From an uncultured Acidobacteriota bacterium (GTDB taxonomy: Bacteria > Acidobacteriota > Terriglobia > Bryobacterales > Bryobacteraceae), in contig CADEFT010000006.1 of assembly GCA_902826685.1 (NCBI GenBank), positions 94,962-158,961 on the forward strand: a DNA stretch of 64,000 bases, given 5' to 3'. Below are positions 39,201-47,659 of the stretch, piece by piece. The translations under genes and the position numbers were made by a program. The notes under the pieces are model-generated. The model was given only the letters and a program-made list of their open reading frames with translations, did no database searches and was not told where the DNA came from. The stretch's first letter is position 1. Every line of letters begins with the position of its first letter.

Positions 39201-39494
39201 TTCTTCGCCGTCAATCAGGCGACCTGCGAGGCGTACGGCTACAGCCGCGAAGAATTTCAAAAACTCACGATCCTCGATCTCCAGGTGGCGCGCAACGTTC
39301 CGGCGGAGCGGGCACGGTTGGCCGAACGATTGAAAGCCTCCACCTCGTGGTCCTGGCAGCATCGCCGCAAGGATGGGAAAACGATAGACGTTCAGCTCTC
39401 GGCGCAGGATTTGGAATTCGAAGGAAAGCGCACGCGGCTGATTACCGCCGCCTTGACCGGGCCCGCCGGCGAGGCGAAAGCCGCTTCGGCCTAG
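36291..39494 (+). CDS. Beta-propeller / Y_Y_Y / two-PAS membrane protein without kinase domain
   Basis: The 1067-residue protein has a signal segment (about 1-20). Next comes a run of two-component-regulator-type propeller repeats (about 40-640; NQVWIATANGLFAYDG, GNLWVGTDKGAGIFDG, GALWFSSEAVAG and so on). A Y_Y_Y-like beta-sandwich lies at about 670-755, then one membrane helix (about 765-785) and a coiled coil with DERTAGLVNEIVRRGRAE. Two PAS domains follow (about 820-935 and 945-1055). It then ends. There is no H-box, ATPase, GGDEF or helix-turn-helix, whereas proteins with this front end normally carry one. Either it works through a separate partner, or its output domain has been lost. Its stop codon overlaps that of the convergent dehydratase gene by four bases. 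Confidence 0.85.
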   Translation: MTRSATAIAVLLLWAKASTAAPATGRGEVVSLITAGGPSGRALYDIAFEQGQDGRLNQVWIATANGLFAYDGFRWRSFGSKDGLPSDFVRSVLVARDGNLWVGTDKGAGIFDGTAFRAEGSTKGLAGPNVRRIAQDKDGALWFSSEAVAGVRGGIARLRQGQWKSWSAGDGLPAGSVVHQFTDAAGRQYAVTPQGPARLAGDRWVPEVTPPLAKGATWAAATMNELPRFGVLLSNGAQVLISAGTYWWAMGNPPAHRGAMTVTGENRVVIAGDSSPGRRAFFEWNGWTWNQISEDFPAPGGNGEQLREAPDGSLWYAGFDSLVRWARSGGSEWTSLPAAPGTLFNDSAGGVWSFFNQVVYPNYRQLAQLQGTQWLYRGLYQHYAADHQGGVWALADNRVTYWKDSAARQWGADGTGIAAILAATVDGGGILWLVGRDFSGNAALATFNKGQWEKRPAPELGKPGAASAAPTAGLGAWFALLEGSQMRLVLSGTKLQQFPVPSEAVSRQPPELKADGDGSVWLFGDAGLHQFGANRRWSQLRDLPARGVRSIGFQGRNVWLMMDASGGGRDGLLRITPTGRQFFDGEYTSKFTQSSDGTLAAGGKGKFYVIPPDAGAPAGMIVPSGATVLSAIRAQGGRFLASTAAATAEFKPDGVPPDTDLINPSTAVLAGQAVTLSAEARERFRAGGPGSEYSYSWQIDGGPWTPFAASNTLRIEPHRLSTGSHHVAVRARDRGLDVDPSPAETAFQVHSLPLQEKGWFRVLMVLLLALLAGTSAAAIFAGRRTAVQARELDRRVDERTAGLVNEIVRRGRAEVDLRTSDRRFRDIVEAAQEGIASFDAEGRCTLANREFARMTGTPLEQITGRKPEEFLGAEALPLFRLELDHRNSGDPPPASNLTLRHGNGKSLHLSVRGRPRFDSNGKYEGSVVTVVDVTARKESENGLRRHEAYYRSLFESNPHPMLVIDLGTFRFFAVNQATCEAYGYSREEFQKLTILDLQVARNVPAERARLAERLKASTSWSWQHRRKDGKTIDVQLSAQDLEFEGKRTRLITAALTGPAGEAKAASA

Positions 39495-40870
39495 CCCCAG
39501 AAACGGGCGTAAGGCGGCGCGCCAGGCTGCGCGGCCGCGATGCGATCGGCTTCCCGCGAATCGGCGCAGTCCGGCCCATCCGGATAGCGGTGCCGCGCAA
39601 TGAAGGCCTCTTCCATTTCGATGCCCCAACCCACGGCCGGCGGCGGCAGATAGTGTCCGTTGCGTACTTCCAGCGGAGAGCGGAACACGCCTTCCTGCAG
39701 AAACTCCAGATACTCCAGCCATCGCCCTTCACTGCCGAACCACGCCTGGTCGAATATCGACATAGCCCCCACCAACTGGCCGAGGCCAATGCCGCCGCTG
39801 TGCGGACACACCGGCACGCCGAACTTCGCGGCCAAGGCGATGATGGCGAACAATTCGTTCACCCCGCCCACGCGCGCCCCGTCGATCTGGCAGTGCGTCA
39901 AGCCGCCGCCCGCCAGCAGTTGCTTGAACGTGATGGCGTCCGGCGCCTGCTCACCGCCCGCGACGCCGATGCCCACCGGCTCGAGCGCCTTCTTCAGACG
40001 GATGTATCCAAGCACGTCGTTGTACGCGATCGCCTCCTCGATAAATAACGGCTGATAGCCGGCCAGCTCTTTCATGTAGGACGCGGCGTTGCGCCAGTCA
40101 CCCAGGTTCTGATTGGCGTCGGTGAGCAGCAGCGCGTCCGGCCCCGTGGATTCACGAATCGCCTGCAGCATCCGCCGGTCTTCGTCGAGCGCACGGGCGC
40201 GATCGTACTGCTGCCCGCGGCCCACCTTCGCCTTGAAGGCCTTCGTCCCGCGCGCATACAGGCCGCCACAAATCCTTCGCACTTCGTCGATCGGACGGCC
40301 CGACCATCCCGCCGTGCTATAAACGCGCACGCCATCGCGTTCGAGCCGTTGCAGGTTCGCCGCCCGGCCCGCTTCGCGCGATCGCAACATTTCGAGCAGC
40401 TCGTCTTCGGTCAACGCATCGCGCAGATGATGGAAGTCGATCGACTGGACAATCTTCTCAGGCGCGAGGCTGGTCAACAGCCGCCACATCGGCAGGTTCT
40501 CGCGTTTCGCCCAGAGATCCCACAACGCATTCACCACGCCGCCAACTGCCATGCGATACACACCAAGCGCCAGCCACCGGAGCTGATGATGCTCGGCCAG
40601 CGATTGCGCGAACAATCCCGGCTCGGCGATGAAGTCCTCCAGATCGCGGCCCACCACGAATGGGCGCAGCGCTTCAATCGCCGCGGTCTGAATCTCCGTT
40701 CCGGCGCCGATGGTGAACACCAGCGACCGGCCTTCCAATCCGCTGTCGGTACGCAGAATCGTAATGGCGCAGGAATAGTTCGGCGCCAGGTGCCGCGGAT
40801 CGGATCCCGCCATGCCCAGGCGCACCGTGGGATACCGGATATCCAGCGTGTCGAGCGAAACGATCTTCAT
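39491..40870 (-). CDS. L-fuconate dehydratase-like enolase-superfamily enzyme
   Basis: The 459-residue protein matches the L-fuconate dehydratase branch of the mandelate racemase group. It has VNALWDLWAKRENLPMW, the lysine motif FKAKVG (Lys213, Lys215), TDANQNLG and FIEEAIAYNDVLGY for metal binding, GGEQAPDAITFKQLL, and the catalytic HSGG in CPHSGGIGLGQLV. This enzyme removes water from L-fuconate to give 2-keto-3-deoxy-L-fuconate; close relatives act on other acid sugars. Its ATG overlaps the stop of the SMP-30 gene (ATGA at 40867-40870), which supports a lactonase-then-dehydratase order in one pathway. Confidence 0.82.
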   Translation of the reverse strand: MKIVSLDTLDIRYPTVRLGMAGSDPRHLAPNYSCAITILRTDSGLEGRSLVFTIGAGTEIQTAAIEALRPFVVGRDLEDFIAEPGLFAQSLAEHHQLRWLALGVYRMAVGGVVNALWDLWAKRENLPMWRLLTSLAPEKIVQSIDFHHLRDALTEDELLEMLRSREAGRAANLQRLERDGVRVYSTAGWSGRPIDEVRRICGGLYARGTKAFKAKVGRGQQYDRARALDEDRRMLQAIRESTGPDALLLTDANQNLGDWRNAASYMKELAGYQPLFIEEAIAYNDVLGYIRLKKALEPVGIGVAGGEQAPDAITFKQLLAGGGLTHCQIDGARVGGVNELFAIIALAAKFGVPVCPHSGGIGLGQLVGAMSIFDQAWFGSEGRWLEYLEFLQEGVFRSPLEVRNGHYLPPPAVGWGIEMEEAFIARHRYPDGPDCADSREADRIAAAQPGAPPYARFWG

Positions 40871-41748
40871 CGCTTGGCCCAGCGGCGGAATTCCAACCCC
40901 GGCTTTTCCACGCGAAACTGCACCAGCCGTTTGTGTTCCACCTCGGTCACATACGCCGTCCGGCCATCCGGCCCGCCAAAGCAGATGTTGGTGGGCATCT
41001 TGCCCAGCACCGGAATCTCGCGCAGCACTTTTCCTTCGGGCGACACTTTCACCACCGTGCCCTTGCCATGACGCGTGATGTAGAGGTTGCCGTCCACGTC
41101 GCAGCGCATGCCGTCGAACCCGAAATCGGGGAACTCGATCAGCAGCCGTTTCCCCGAAAGTCCGCCATCGCGCTCAATCTGAAACGCCCACACCTTGCGC
41201 TGTACCGATTCGTTCACGTATAGAGTCCTGCCATCCGGGCTCACTTCGATGCCGTTGGTGGTGCCCATGTCCGAAGCCACGCGCCGTGTCTTCCCCTTGC
41301 CGTCCACAAACCATACCTGCCCGGTGCCGTTCTTCCAATTCGGATCGCTGGCATAGAACTCGCCTTTGAGCGTGATGGCGATGTCGTTCGGCTGATTCAT
41401 CTCCGCGTTGTGCGCGAACACGGAAACCTGGCGCGTCTTCGGGTCGATGCGCAGCACGTTGTGCCTGGCGTAGTCGGCCACGTACATCAATCCGCGCCTG
41501 TCGAACCGGATGCCGTTTCCCAGGCTGCCGTTGGTGAACTCGATCCAGATCTCGCCTCTGCCTTGCGGCGTCACACGCCCGATGGTGGGCTGTTTGGCGA
41601 AACTGACGGCGTAGATATGGCCCGCCTCATCGACAGCCGGGCCTTCGATGTGTTCGGTAAAGCTCCCCGGCTCGGTCAAGGGAACGGGTTCGTAAAGACG
41701 CTCTTCGGCAAAGGCGGTGAGCGCGGTCAGGAACATAACGTTAAGCAA
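40867..41748 (-). CDS. SMP-30/gluconolactonase-family protein
   Basis: The protein is a secreted six-bladed propeller of about 290 residues. Recognisable pieces are IEGPAVDEAGHIYAVSF, GNGIRFDRRGLMYVADY, QPNDIAITLKGEFYASDP, GTTNGIEVSPDGRTLYVNES and DGMRCDVDGNLYITRHGKG. These include the Glu/Asn/Asp positions that bind calcium in gluconolactonases. It should open a sugar lactone, which fits the dehydratase encoded next. The start is uncertain: TTG 41748 follows GAGG by five bases, ATG 41736 lies just past the upstream stop, and an ATG at 41781 would overlap the DUF1501 gene by 41 bases. The TTG version gives a hydrophobic signal segment (LNVMFLTALTAFA). Confidence 0.82.
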   Translation of the reverse strand: MLNVMFLTALTAFAEERLYEPVPLTEPGSFTEHIEGPAVDEAGHIYAVSFAKQPTIGRVTPQGRGEIWIEFTNGSLGNGIRFDRRGLMYVADYARHNVLRIDPKTRQVSVFAHNAEMNQPNDIAITLKGEFYASDPNWKNGTGQVWFVDGKGKTRRVASDMGTTNGIEVSPDGRTLYVNESVQRKVWAFQIERDGGLSGKRLLIEFPDFGFDGMRCDVDGNLYITRHGKGTVVKVSPEGKVLREIPVLGKMPTNICFGGPDGRTAYVTEVEHKRLVQFRVEKPGLEFRRWAKR

Positions 41749-43147
41749 GAATTCCTCGCACGATTTTCGCGGGCCGCACATCGGTCAGCTTCTCATCCCG
41801 CGTGTCATGATGATAGGTCAATCGCTCGTGATCGAGCCCCAACAGGTGCAGCACGGTGGCGTGGAAATCGGCCATCTTGACCGGCTGCACGGTCGAGTGA
41901 TACCCGAACTCATCGGTGGCGCCATACACGCATCCGCGCTTCACACCTCCGCCCGCCAGCCACAGCGAGAATCCGAATTTGTGGTGATCGCGGCCGTCCT
42001 TGCCCTCCGCCATCGGCGTACGCCCGAACTCCCCGCCCCAGATCACCAGCGTATCGTCCAGCATGCCGCGCTGCTTCAAATCGGTGAGCAGCGCCGCCGC
42101 CGGCCCGTCGGTGCGCCGCGCAATCTCGCGGTTGCCCTGTTCGTTCTTCGAATGCGTATCCCAAGGCTGGCTGTGCAGCAGCACCTGAACGAACCGCACC
42201 CCGCGCTCGGCCAGCCGCCGCGCCAGCAGCAGTTGCCGCCCATGAATGCCCGATTCTGGATCGCCGGTGCCATAAAGATCGTGCATCGCCTTAGGCTCCC
42301 GCGCCAGGTCCAACGCATCGGTTGCCGCCATCTGCATCCGCGCCGCCAGTTCATAGCTCGCAATCCGCGCCTCGAGATCCAACTGATCGGTGCGCGTCCG
42401 CAGATGTTCGCGATTCATCTCCTGCATCAGCTCCAGCCGCGCCGACGCCGCTTCTGCCGGCCCGGCAGGCTTCAGGTTCAGCACCGGATTGCCTTCGGCG
42501 CGCATGGCCAGGCCCTGGTACAACGGCGGCATCCACCCGCTCGAGTAATTGCGCGTGCCGTCGATCGGCATCCCCTTGGGATGCAGGATGGCCGCGTACG
42601 CCGGCAGATTCTGATTCTCGGTGCCAAGCCCGTACACCACCCACGATCCCATCGAGGGGCGGCCCGGCGTTGTCAGCCCCGTATTGAAATACCAGATGGC
42701 CTGTTCGTGGTTGGAATGCTCGCTCACCATCGAGCGGATTAACGTGATGTCGTCGGCATGGCGCGCCAGTCCAGGCAGCAGTTCGGAAAGCTCCATGCCG
42801 CATTGTCCGTGCCGCGTGAATTGAAACGGACTCCCCATCCACGTGCCGGTCTTCTTGATGTCCACGGTGTTGATGAACCCGTCGCCCGGCGCCTGGCCGT
42901 GGCGCTTGCGCAGTTCGGGCTTGGGGTCGAACAGGTCCATCTGGCTGGGACCGCCGTTCTGAAAAAGCAGGATCACGCGCCTGGCCCGCGCGGGAAAATG
43001 CGGCTGCTTCGGCAGCATATCGAACCGTGCCGGCGCCGCCTGCAGCAGCGACCCCAGCGCCATACCGCCCAGGCTGACATGCAGATTGCGCAAGGCATCG
43101 CGCCGCGTAAGCAACCGCCGGATCGGCGTATGAAGAACGTGACTCAT
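41741..43147 (-). CDS. DUF1501 protein (exported sulfatase-fold)
   Basis: The 468-residue protein has a twin-arginine-like start (RRLLTRRDALRNLHVSLGGMALGSLL). The DUF1501 body follows: RVILLFQNGGPSQMDLFDPKPEL, the segment MVSEHSNHEQAIWYFNTG, RLAERGVRFVQVLLHSQPWDTH, DDTLVIWGGEFGRTPMAEG and GRDHHKFGFSLWLAGGG. DUF1501 proteins have an alkaline phosphatase/sulfatase fold and are nearly always encoded beside PSD1 cytochrome proteins, as here (four bases apart). Their exact chemistry is undescribed, as far as I know. It probably acts in the periplasm. Confidence 0.9.
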   Translation of the reverse strand: MSHVLHTPIRRLLTRRDALRNLHVSLGGMALGSLLQAAPARFDMLPKQPHFPARARRVILLFQNGGPSQMDLFDPKPELRKRHGQAPGDGFINTVDIKKTGTWMGSPFQFTRHGQCGMELSELLPGLARHADDITLIRSMVSEHSNHEQAIWYFNTGLTTPGRPSMGSWVVYGLGTENQNLPAYAAILHPKGMPIDGTRNYSSGWMPPLYQGLAMRAEGNPVLNLKPAGPAEAASARLELMQEMNREHLRTRTDQLDLEARIASYELAARMQMAATDALDLAREPKAMHDLYGTGDPESGIHGRQLLLARRLAERGVRFVQVLLHSQPWDTHSKNEQGNREIARRTDGPAAALLTDLKQRGMLDDTLVIWGGEFGRTPMAEGKDGRDHHKFGFSLWLAGGGVKRGCVYGATDEFGYHSTVQPVKMADFHATVLHLLGLDHERLTYHHDTRDEKLTDVRPAKIVRGILA

Positions 43148-43151
43148 GGCT

Positions 43152-45578
43152 TCAATCCAGATAAACGAACTCGTTGGCGCCCATCAGCGCCTGGCACAAA
43201 TCGGCATAGGCAAGCCGCTGCCGCTCCGCCTCCGGCGCATCCGCGTAAAGGGACTCCTGTTTTTTCAGGAACGTCATCATGCGGTCGATTTCGGCGGGCT
43301 TCGGCTCCCGCGCCAGCGCGATGCGAAACGCATGCCGCAGCCGCGCGCCGTCGCCCTCGGCGCCGTTCAACACACGCCGCGCAAACTGCCGCGCCTTCCC
43401 CGTCACGAACTCGCCGTTCATCAACGCCAGCGCCTGCGTGGCCGACGTCGTGGTCACCCGCCGCGTGCAGTTGATCTCCATCGGCGGCGCGTCGAAGGCA
43501 TTCAAAAAGCTCTGCGGCACCGATCGCCGCACCAGTTGATAGATGGAGCGCCGCCCGGCTGCGTCGTCTTTCTCCGGCGCCACTTCCCCGGAAGGCTTGG
43601 TGACCGTCTTCACAGGCTCGCCGAACATGTGGATGTCGAGCTCGCCCGAAGCCGTGAGAATCGCGTCGCGCACGCTTTCGGCCTCGAGCCGCCGCGGCGT
43701 CATCCGCCACCGCAGTTTGTTATCGGCATCCATCTCCAACCCGTCCGCGCGCGCCGCCGCCGATTGCCGGTACGCCGCCGACATCACCATCAGCTTGTGC
43801 AGCTTCTTCACGCTCCAGCCTTCGCGCACGAATTCCGACGCCAGCCAATCGAGCAGTTCCGGATGCGTGGGCGCCGCGCCCGACTTGCCGAAATTATCCA
43901 GCGTCGCCACAATGCCCGATCCGAAGTGGCCCGCCCAGACGCGATTCACCATCACTCGCGCCGTCAACGGATGGCCGGGCTGCGTCAGCCAGTTGGCGAA
44001 CGCCAGCCGCCGTCCCGTGGTTTTCGCGCCCTCGGCGATGGCAGGCGCGCTATAGGGTTCGGGCGCCGTCCACAGCACCTCCGGCACACCGGGAGACACA
44101 GCGGAACCCGGACTCAACGGATCGCCGCGCAGCAGCACATGAGTGGGCGGCGGCGCCGTGTCGATATCGTTCAACATGCGGATCGTAGGCAGCACGATCC
44201 GTTTCGCCTCGGTCTCTTTCAACTCGGCGGTGGCCGCCTCCATCTTCGCCCCGTAATCGGAAAACGCCGCCCGTAACTCTTCCTCGGTCGCTTGATCTTT
44301 CTTCGGATGCATGGCGCGGAACTGCTGCCGCCGCGCATTCTGCAAATCGCGCAACGCCTTGGCCACCGCATCGAGCGGCTTGTTATTCTCTTCCGCCCGC
44401 TGCTGCTCAGCCTTTGGAGCGTCCACGACAAGGCGCTTATACGTCGGGAGCACGGGCCCCGTCGGCCGGATCGCACTGGCCAGCACCGCCTGCACGGCGT
44501 AATAATCGCGCTGCGTGATCGGCTCGTACTTATGGTCGTGGCACCGTGAGCACTGAATGGTCAGCCCCAGCAGCGACGACACCAGAATCTGCTCGGTGTC
44601 GAACAGCGTGCGCCACTGATACTCGGCGAAGTCCTTGGGAAGGAAATCCTCCCGTGTCGCGTCCACCGCCGTGCGCAGGAACCCCGTCGCTTCCAGCTTC
44701 TCCACCACATCGCGCGGCAGACGGTCGTGCTTCCAATACTCGCCGATCTCGTCGCCGGCGATCTGTTCCCGCAGGAACTGGTCGTAAGGCTTATCGGAGT
44801 TGAACGCGCGAATCACGTAGTCGCGATAGCGCCACGCATTCGGCCGCACCACATCGGCATCCAGCACGCCTTCGGAATCGGCATAGCCCGCGGCGTCGAG
44901 CCAATGCCGCGCCCAGCGCTCACCGTAGCGCGGACTGGCCAACAGCAGGTCCACCGCATGCTCATACGCATCCGCCGAACGGTCGTTGAGAAAGGCATCC
45001 ACAGCCTCGGGCGCCGGCGGCAGACCGGTCAAATCGAAGCTCACCCGCCGCAACAGCGCCGCCCGGTCGGCCTCCGGATTCATCGCCAGACCCTTGCGTT
45101 CCAGCGCCGCCAGTACAAACAGGTCCACCGGTGTCCGCACCTGCGTCCGCGCCTTGACCACCGGCAGCGCCGGCCGCGCCGGTGGCTGAAACGCCCAATG
45201 TTTCCGGTCCTTTTCCGTGATGTGTCCCAGGGCCGGCTTGGCTTCCGGGCTCTCGGCCGGAGCGCCCACTTCAATCCACCGCCGCACCAAATCCAATTCC
45301 GCATCGGCCAGCTTCGGCCCGCCCGGCGGCATCTGTCCTGAACGCAGGCGGAAATAAAGGACACTGCGGTCCGGTTCACCGGACAGAAACGCCGCACCCG
45401 ATTTGCCGCCCTTGAGCAGCGTGGCCCGCGTCCGCACGTCAAGCGAGCCTTGCGCCGCTTCCCCGGCGTGGCATTTCACGCACTTGGCTTCAAACAGCGG
45501 CAGGATGTCTTTCTCAAATTGCGGAGGCGGCGCGGCCCACGAAGAAACGGCGATTGCAACAAGCCAGCAGGAGCGCAT
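43152..45578 (-). CDS. PSD1 / planctomycete cytochrome C protein (DUF1549-DUF1553)
   Basis: The 808-residue exported protein begins with a signal peptide (MRSCWLVAIAVSSWAA). One heme c motif is present, CVKCH (Cys33, Cys36, His37), in a PSC1-type cytochrome domain. MPPGGPKL is the usual follow-up. DUF1549 spans about 150-360 (FVLAALERKGL, RRVSFDLTGLPPAPEAVDAFL, ERWARHWLDAAGYADSEG, YDQFLREQIAGDE). DUF1553 spans about 520-780 (RRLAFANWLTQPGHPLTARVMVNRVW, HPELLDWLASEFVREGWSVK, TSATQALALMNGEF). These proteins come with DUF1501 partners in planctomycetes and acidobacteria and are thought to work on complex polysaccharides outside the inner membrane. Heme attachment would need the Ccm machinery. 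Confidence 0.92.
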   Translation of the reverse strand: MRSCWLVAIAVSSWAAPPPQFEKDILPLFEAKCVKCHAGEAAQGSLDVRTRATLLKGGKSGAAFLSGEPDRSVLYFRLRSGQMPPGGPKLADAELDLVRRWIEVGAPAESPEAKPALGHITEKDRKHWAFQPPARPALPVVKARTQVRTPVDLFVLAALERKGLAMNPEADRAALLRRVSFDLTGLPPAPEAVDAFLNDRSADAYEHAVDLLLASPRYGERWARHWLDAAGYADSEGVLDADVVRPNAWRYRDYVIRAFNSDKPYDQFLREQIAGDEIGEYWKHDRLPRDVVEKLEATGFLRTAVDATREDFLPKDFAEYQWRTLFDTEQILVSSLLGLTIQCSRCHDHKYEPITQRDYYAVQAVLASAIRPTGPVLPTYKRLVVDAPKAEQQRAEENNKPLDAVAKALRDLQNARRQQFRAMHPKKDQATEEELRAAFSDYGAKMEAATAELKETEAKRIVLPTIRMLNDIDTAPPPTHVLLRGDPLSPGSAVSPGVPEVLWTAPEPYSAPAIAEGAKTTGRRLAFANWLTQPGHPLTARVMVNRVWAGHFGSGIVATLDNFGKSGAAPTHPELLDWLASEFVREGWSVKKLHKLMVMSAAYRQSAAARADGLEMDADNKLRWRMTPRRLEAESVRDAILTASGELDIHMFGEPVKTVTKPSGEVAPEKDDAAGRRSIYQLVRRSVPQSFLNAFDAPPMEINCTRRVTTTSATQALALMNGEFVTGKARQFARRVLNGAEGDGARLRHAFRIALAREPKPAEIDRMMTFLKKQESLYADAPEAERQRLAYADLCQALMGANEFVYLD

Positions 45579-45596
45579 AGATTAGGAACACGTCAG

Positions 45597-46634
45597 ATGC
45601 CTCAAATTATATACAACGCCTCCGAGATCGATTTCGCCCGGCCCGGCAAACATCACTATCAGGTCGCCTTCGGAATGGATGGAACCTGGGGCTTCGTCCT
45701 GATGCCGCTCACGGTGATCAACGGCTTGCTGCCCGCCGCCTCCCAGCCGCCTGGCGTTTATTTCAACGGAGGAAACCACGGCAACGAATACGAAGGACAG
45801 GTGGCCGTCAAGCGCCTCTGCCACGATCTCGACCCCGAACGCATTCGCGGACGCGTTATTCTCATCCCTCAGCTAAACGAGCCCGCCTGCACCGCGGCCC
45901 GCCGGGAATCGCCGCTCGACGGAGTCAACATGAACCGCGCCTTCCCCGGCAACCCGCGCGGCACCGTCACCTATCGCATCGCCGATTTCGTGAAGCGTTT
46001 CGTCTTCCCGCAGGTGCGCGTCGTCATCGACATGCACTCCGGCGGAAAGGAAGGCGCGTTCGCCATGTGCACTTCGTTCCACCCGATTCCCGACAAAGCC
46101 CAGCAGGCCGAAACCGCCCTGGTCGCGCGGCTGTTCGATACGCCGGTGGTCATGATCTATTCGCGATCCCTGCATTCCGGCCTGCTGCCCGATGAAGCCG
46201 AAGACGAAGGCAAGATCAGCATCGGCAGCGAGTTCGGCGCCGGCGAATCGTGCAGCATTCAAGGCGTCAAGCACGGCTACCACGGCTGTCTGAACGTGCT
46301 GCGGCACTATGGCCACATCGATGGACCGGTGGTCCGCATCGACCCCACCCGCACGCACGAACCGAAGTTCGTCGCCGCGCCCGAGCTCACCTACTACACG
46401 CCCTGCCCGCGCGATGGCATCTGGGAGCCCACCGTCCCCATGGGCGCTTCGGTTCGCGAGGGCGACGTGCTCGGGCGTCTGCACGATTTCGCCGATCACA
46501 CCTCGGCGCCACTCGACATCCGCTCGCCGCGCAATGGCGTGCTCATGATGGAATACCTCGGCGCCGTGGCTCGCAAAGGCAGCACGCTGTTTGTCATCGG
46601 CGAAGAAATCGACGCTGCTAAGCTAGGCGTTTGA
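45597..46634 (+). CDS. M14-type deacylase (succinylglutamate desuccinylase/aspartoacylase family)
   Basis: The 345-residue protein has zinc ligands His61 and Glu64 in NGGNHGNEYEG and His147 in VVIDMHSGG, with NMNRAFPG between them as in the AstE/AspA family. It has no signal peptide. The C-terminal beta domain (GASVREGDVLGRLHDF and DIRSPRNGVLMM) resembles that of ectoine-pathway DoeB and related N-acyl amino acid hydrolases. It probably deacylates an N-acyl amino acid in the cytoplasm. ATG 45597 is chosen because the longer frame runs antisense through the PSD1 gene. It overlaps the holB start (TTGA at 46631). Confidence 0.85.
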   Translation: MPQIIYNASEIDFARPGKHHYQVAFGMDGTWGFVLMPLTVINGLLPAASQPPGVYFNGGNHGNEYEGQVAVKRLCHDLDPERIRGRVILIPQLNEPACTAARRESPLDGVNMNRAFPGNPRGTVTYRIADFVKRFVFPQVRVVIDMHSGGKEGAFAMCTSFHPIPDKAQQAETALVARLFDTPVVMIYSRSLHSGLLPDEAEDEGKISIGSEFGAGESCSIQGVKHGYHGCLNVLRHYGHIDGPVVRIDPTRTHEPKFVAAPELTYYTPCPRDGIWEPTVPMGASVREGDVLGRLHDFADHTSAPLDIRSPRNGVLMMEYLGAVARKGSTLFVIGEEIDAAKLGV

Positions 46635-47659
46635 CCCCGTTCCCCGATTTTCACGGCAACCAGGCGGTGGCCGCCTCCCTGCGGCGCATGATCGAGCGGG
46701 ATCGCATTCCGCAGACCATCCTGCTCGCCGGACCCGAAGGCGTCGGAAAAGCTACGCTCGCCCGGCGCTTTGCCGCGACTCTGCTGGGCGGCGAAGCCAA
46801 AATCGAACAGGACGATATGAGCCTGCCCGAAAACCTGGAACGTATCGGCGAGCGTGACAAACTGCCAAGCGACAAACGCGCCGAAGATCCGCTGGTGTTC
46901 GCCACCCATCCCGACTTTCTCACCTTCCCGCCCGATGGCCCGCTGCGCCAGCTATCCATTCAGCAAATGCGCCTGCTCAAGGAGCGCGCGCAGTTCACGC
47001 CGAGCCGTGGCAAGTATCGCGTCTTTCTGATCGACCACCTCGACCGTGCCAATGAACAGGCCGCCAACTCGCTGCTGAAAATCACCGAGGAGCCGCCCGA
47101 TCACCTGATCATCGTTTCCACCGCGGAAAATTTCTACGACCTGCTGCCCACCATCCGCTCGCGTTCGTTGATCTTCCATCTCTCCACCCTGCCGGTGGAG
47201 GACATGCAGGCCTTTGCCGCCTCGCGCCAATGGAGCCACGACGACCGGCGCCTTCGTCTGGCCTGCGGCTCGCCCGGCGTGGCCGTGGCCATGGATCTTG
47301 AAGAATGGGACAAACGCCGGCAGCGCATGCTGGCTCTGCTCGATGTCTCAAGCGGGCAGGCGAAGTTCTCCGCCTGGGTGAAACATTCCGAATCCATCTC
47401 GGCCTCGAAGAACGAGAAGCTCGACTACTACATCCGTATTCTCTATTCGCTGCTGGAAGACGTGCTGCTGCTGCGCGAAGGCTGCCCTCCCGCGCGCAAT
47501 CCCGACTTGCAGGCACAACTGGCGCGCATCGCCGGCGCCGTTAGCTTCGACTGGATCCGCCGCTTCACGGCGCGCCTGGACGATCTGGTGGAATTTTCCC
47601 GGCGCAACATTCAAAAGGGCATCGCGCTCGACGCTCTGGCCATCGAACTACGCCGATAG
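46631..47659 (+). CDS. holB: DNA polymerase III delta' subunit
   Basis: The 342-residue AAA+ protein has Walker [10 protein letters not shown] (about 34-42). Further clamp-loader motifs are IRQM-like [41 protein letters not shown] (Walker B and sensor region) and [11 protein letters not shown]. The C-terminal 120 residues are helical, as expected of the collar domain. No zinc-binding Cys cluster is seen between Walker A and Walker B, and the usual SRC motif reads SRS; both vary among bacteria. It helps load the sliding clamp during replication. The TTG start overlaps the preceding stop. The last 12 bases overlap glgB. Confidence 0.88.
   Translation: MTPFPDFHGNQAVAASLRRMIERDRIPQTILLAGPEGVGKATLARRFAATLLGGEAKIEQDDMSLPENLERIGERDKLPSDKRAEDPLVFATHPDFLTFPPDGPLRQLSIQQMRLLKERAQFTPSRGKYRVFLIDHLDRANEQAANSLLKITEEPPDHLIIVSTAENFYDLLPTIRSRSLIFHLSTLPVEDMQAFAASRQWSHDDRRLRLACGSPGVAVAMDLEEWDKRRQRMLALLDVSSGQAKFSAWVKHSESISASKNEKLDYYIRILYSLLEDVLLLREGCPPARNPDLQAQLARIAGAVSFDWIRRFTARLDDLVEFSRRNIQKGIALDALAIELRR

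Noticed and set aside
38085..39722. 545-codon minus-strand frame
   Set aside because: It is antisense to the PAS domains of the propeller sensor, which are clearly conserved.
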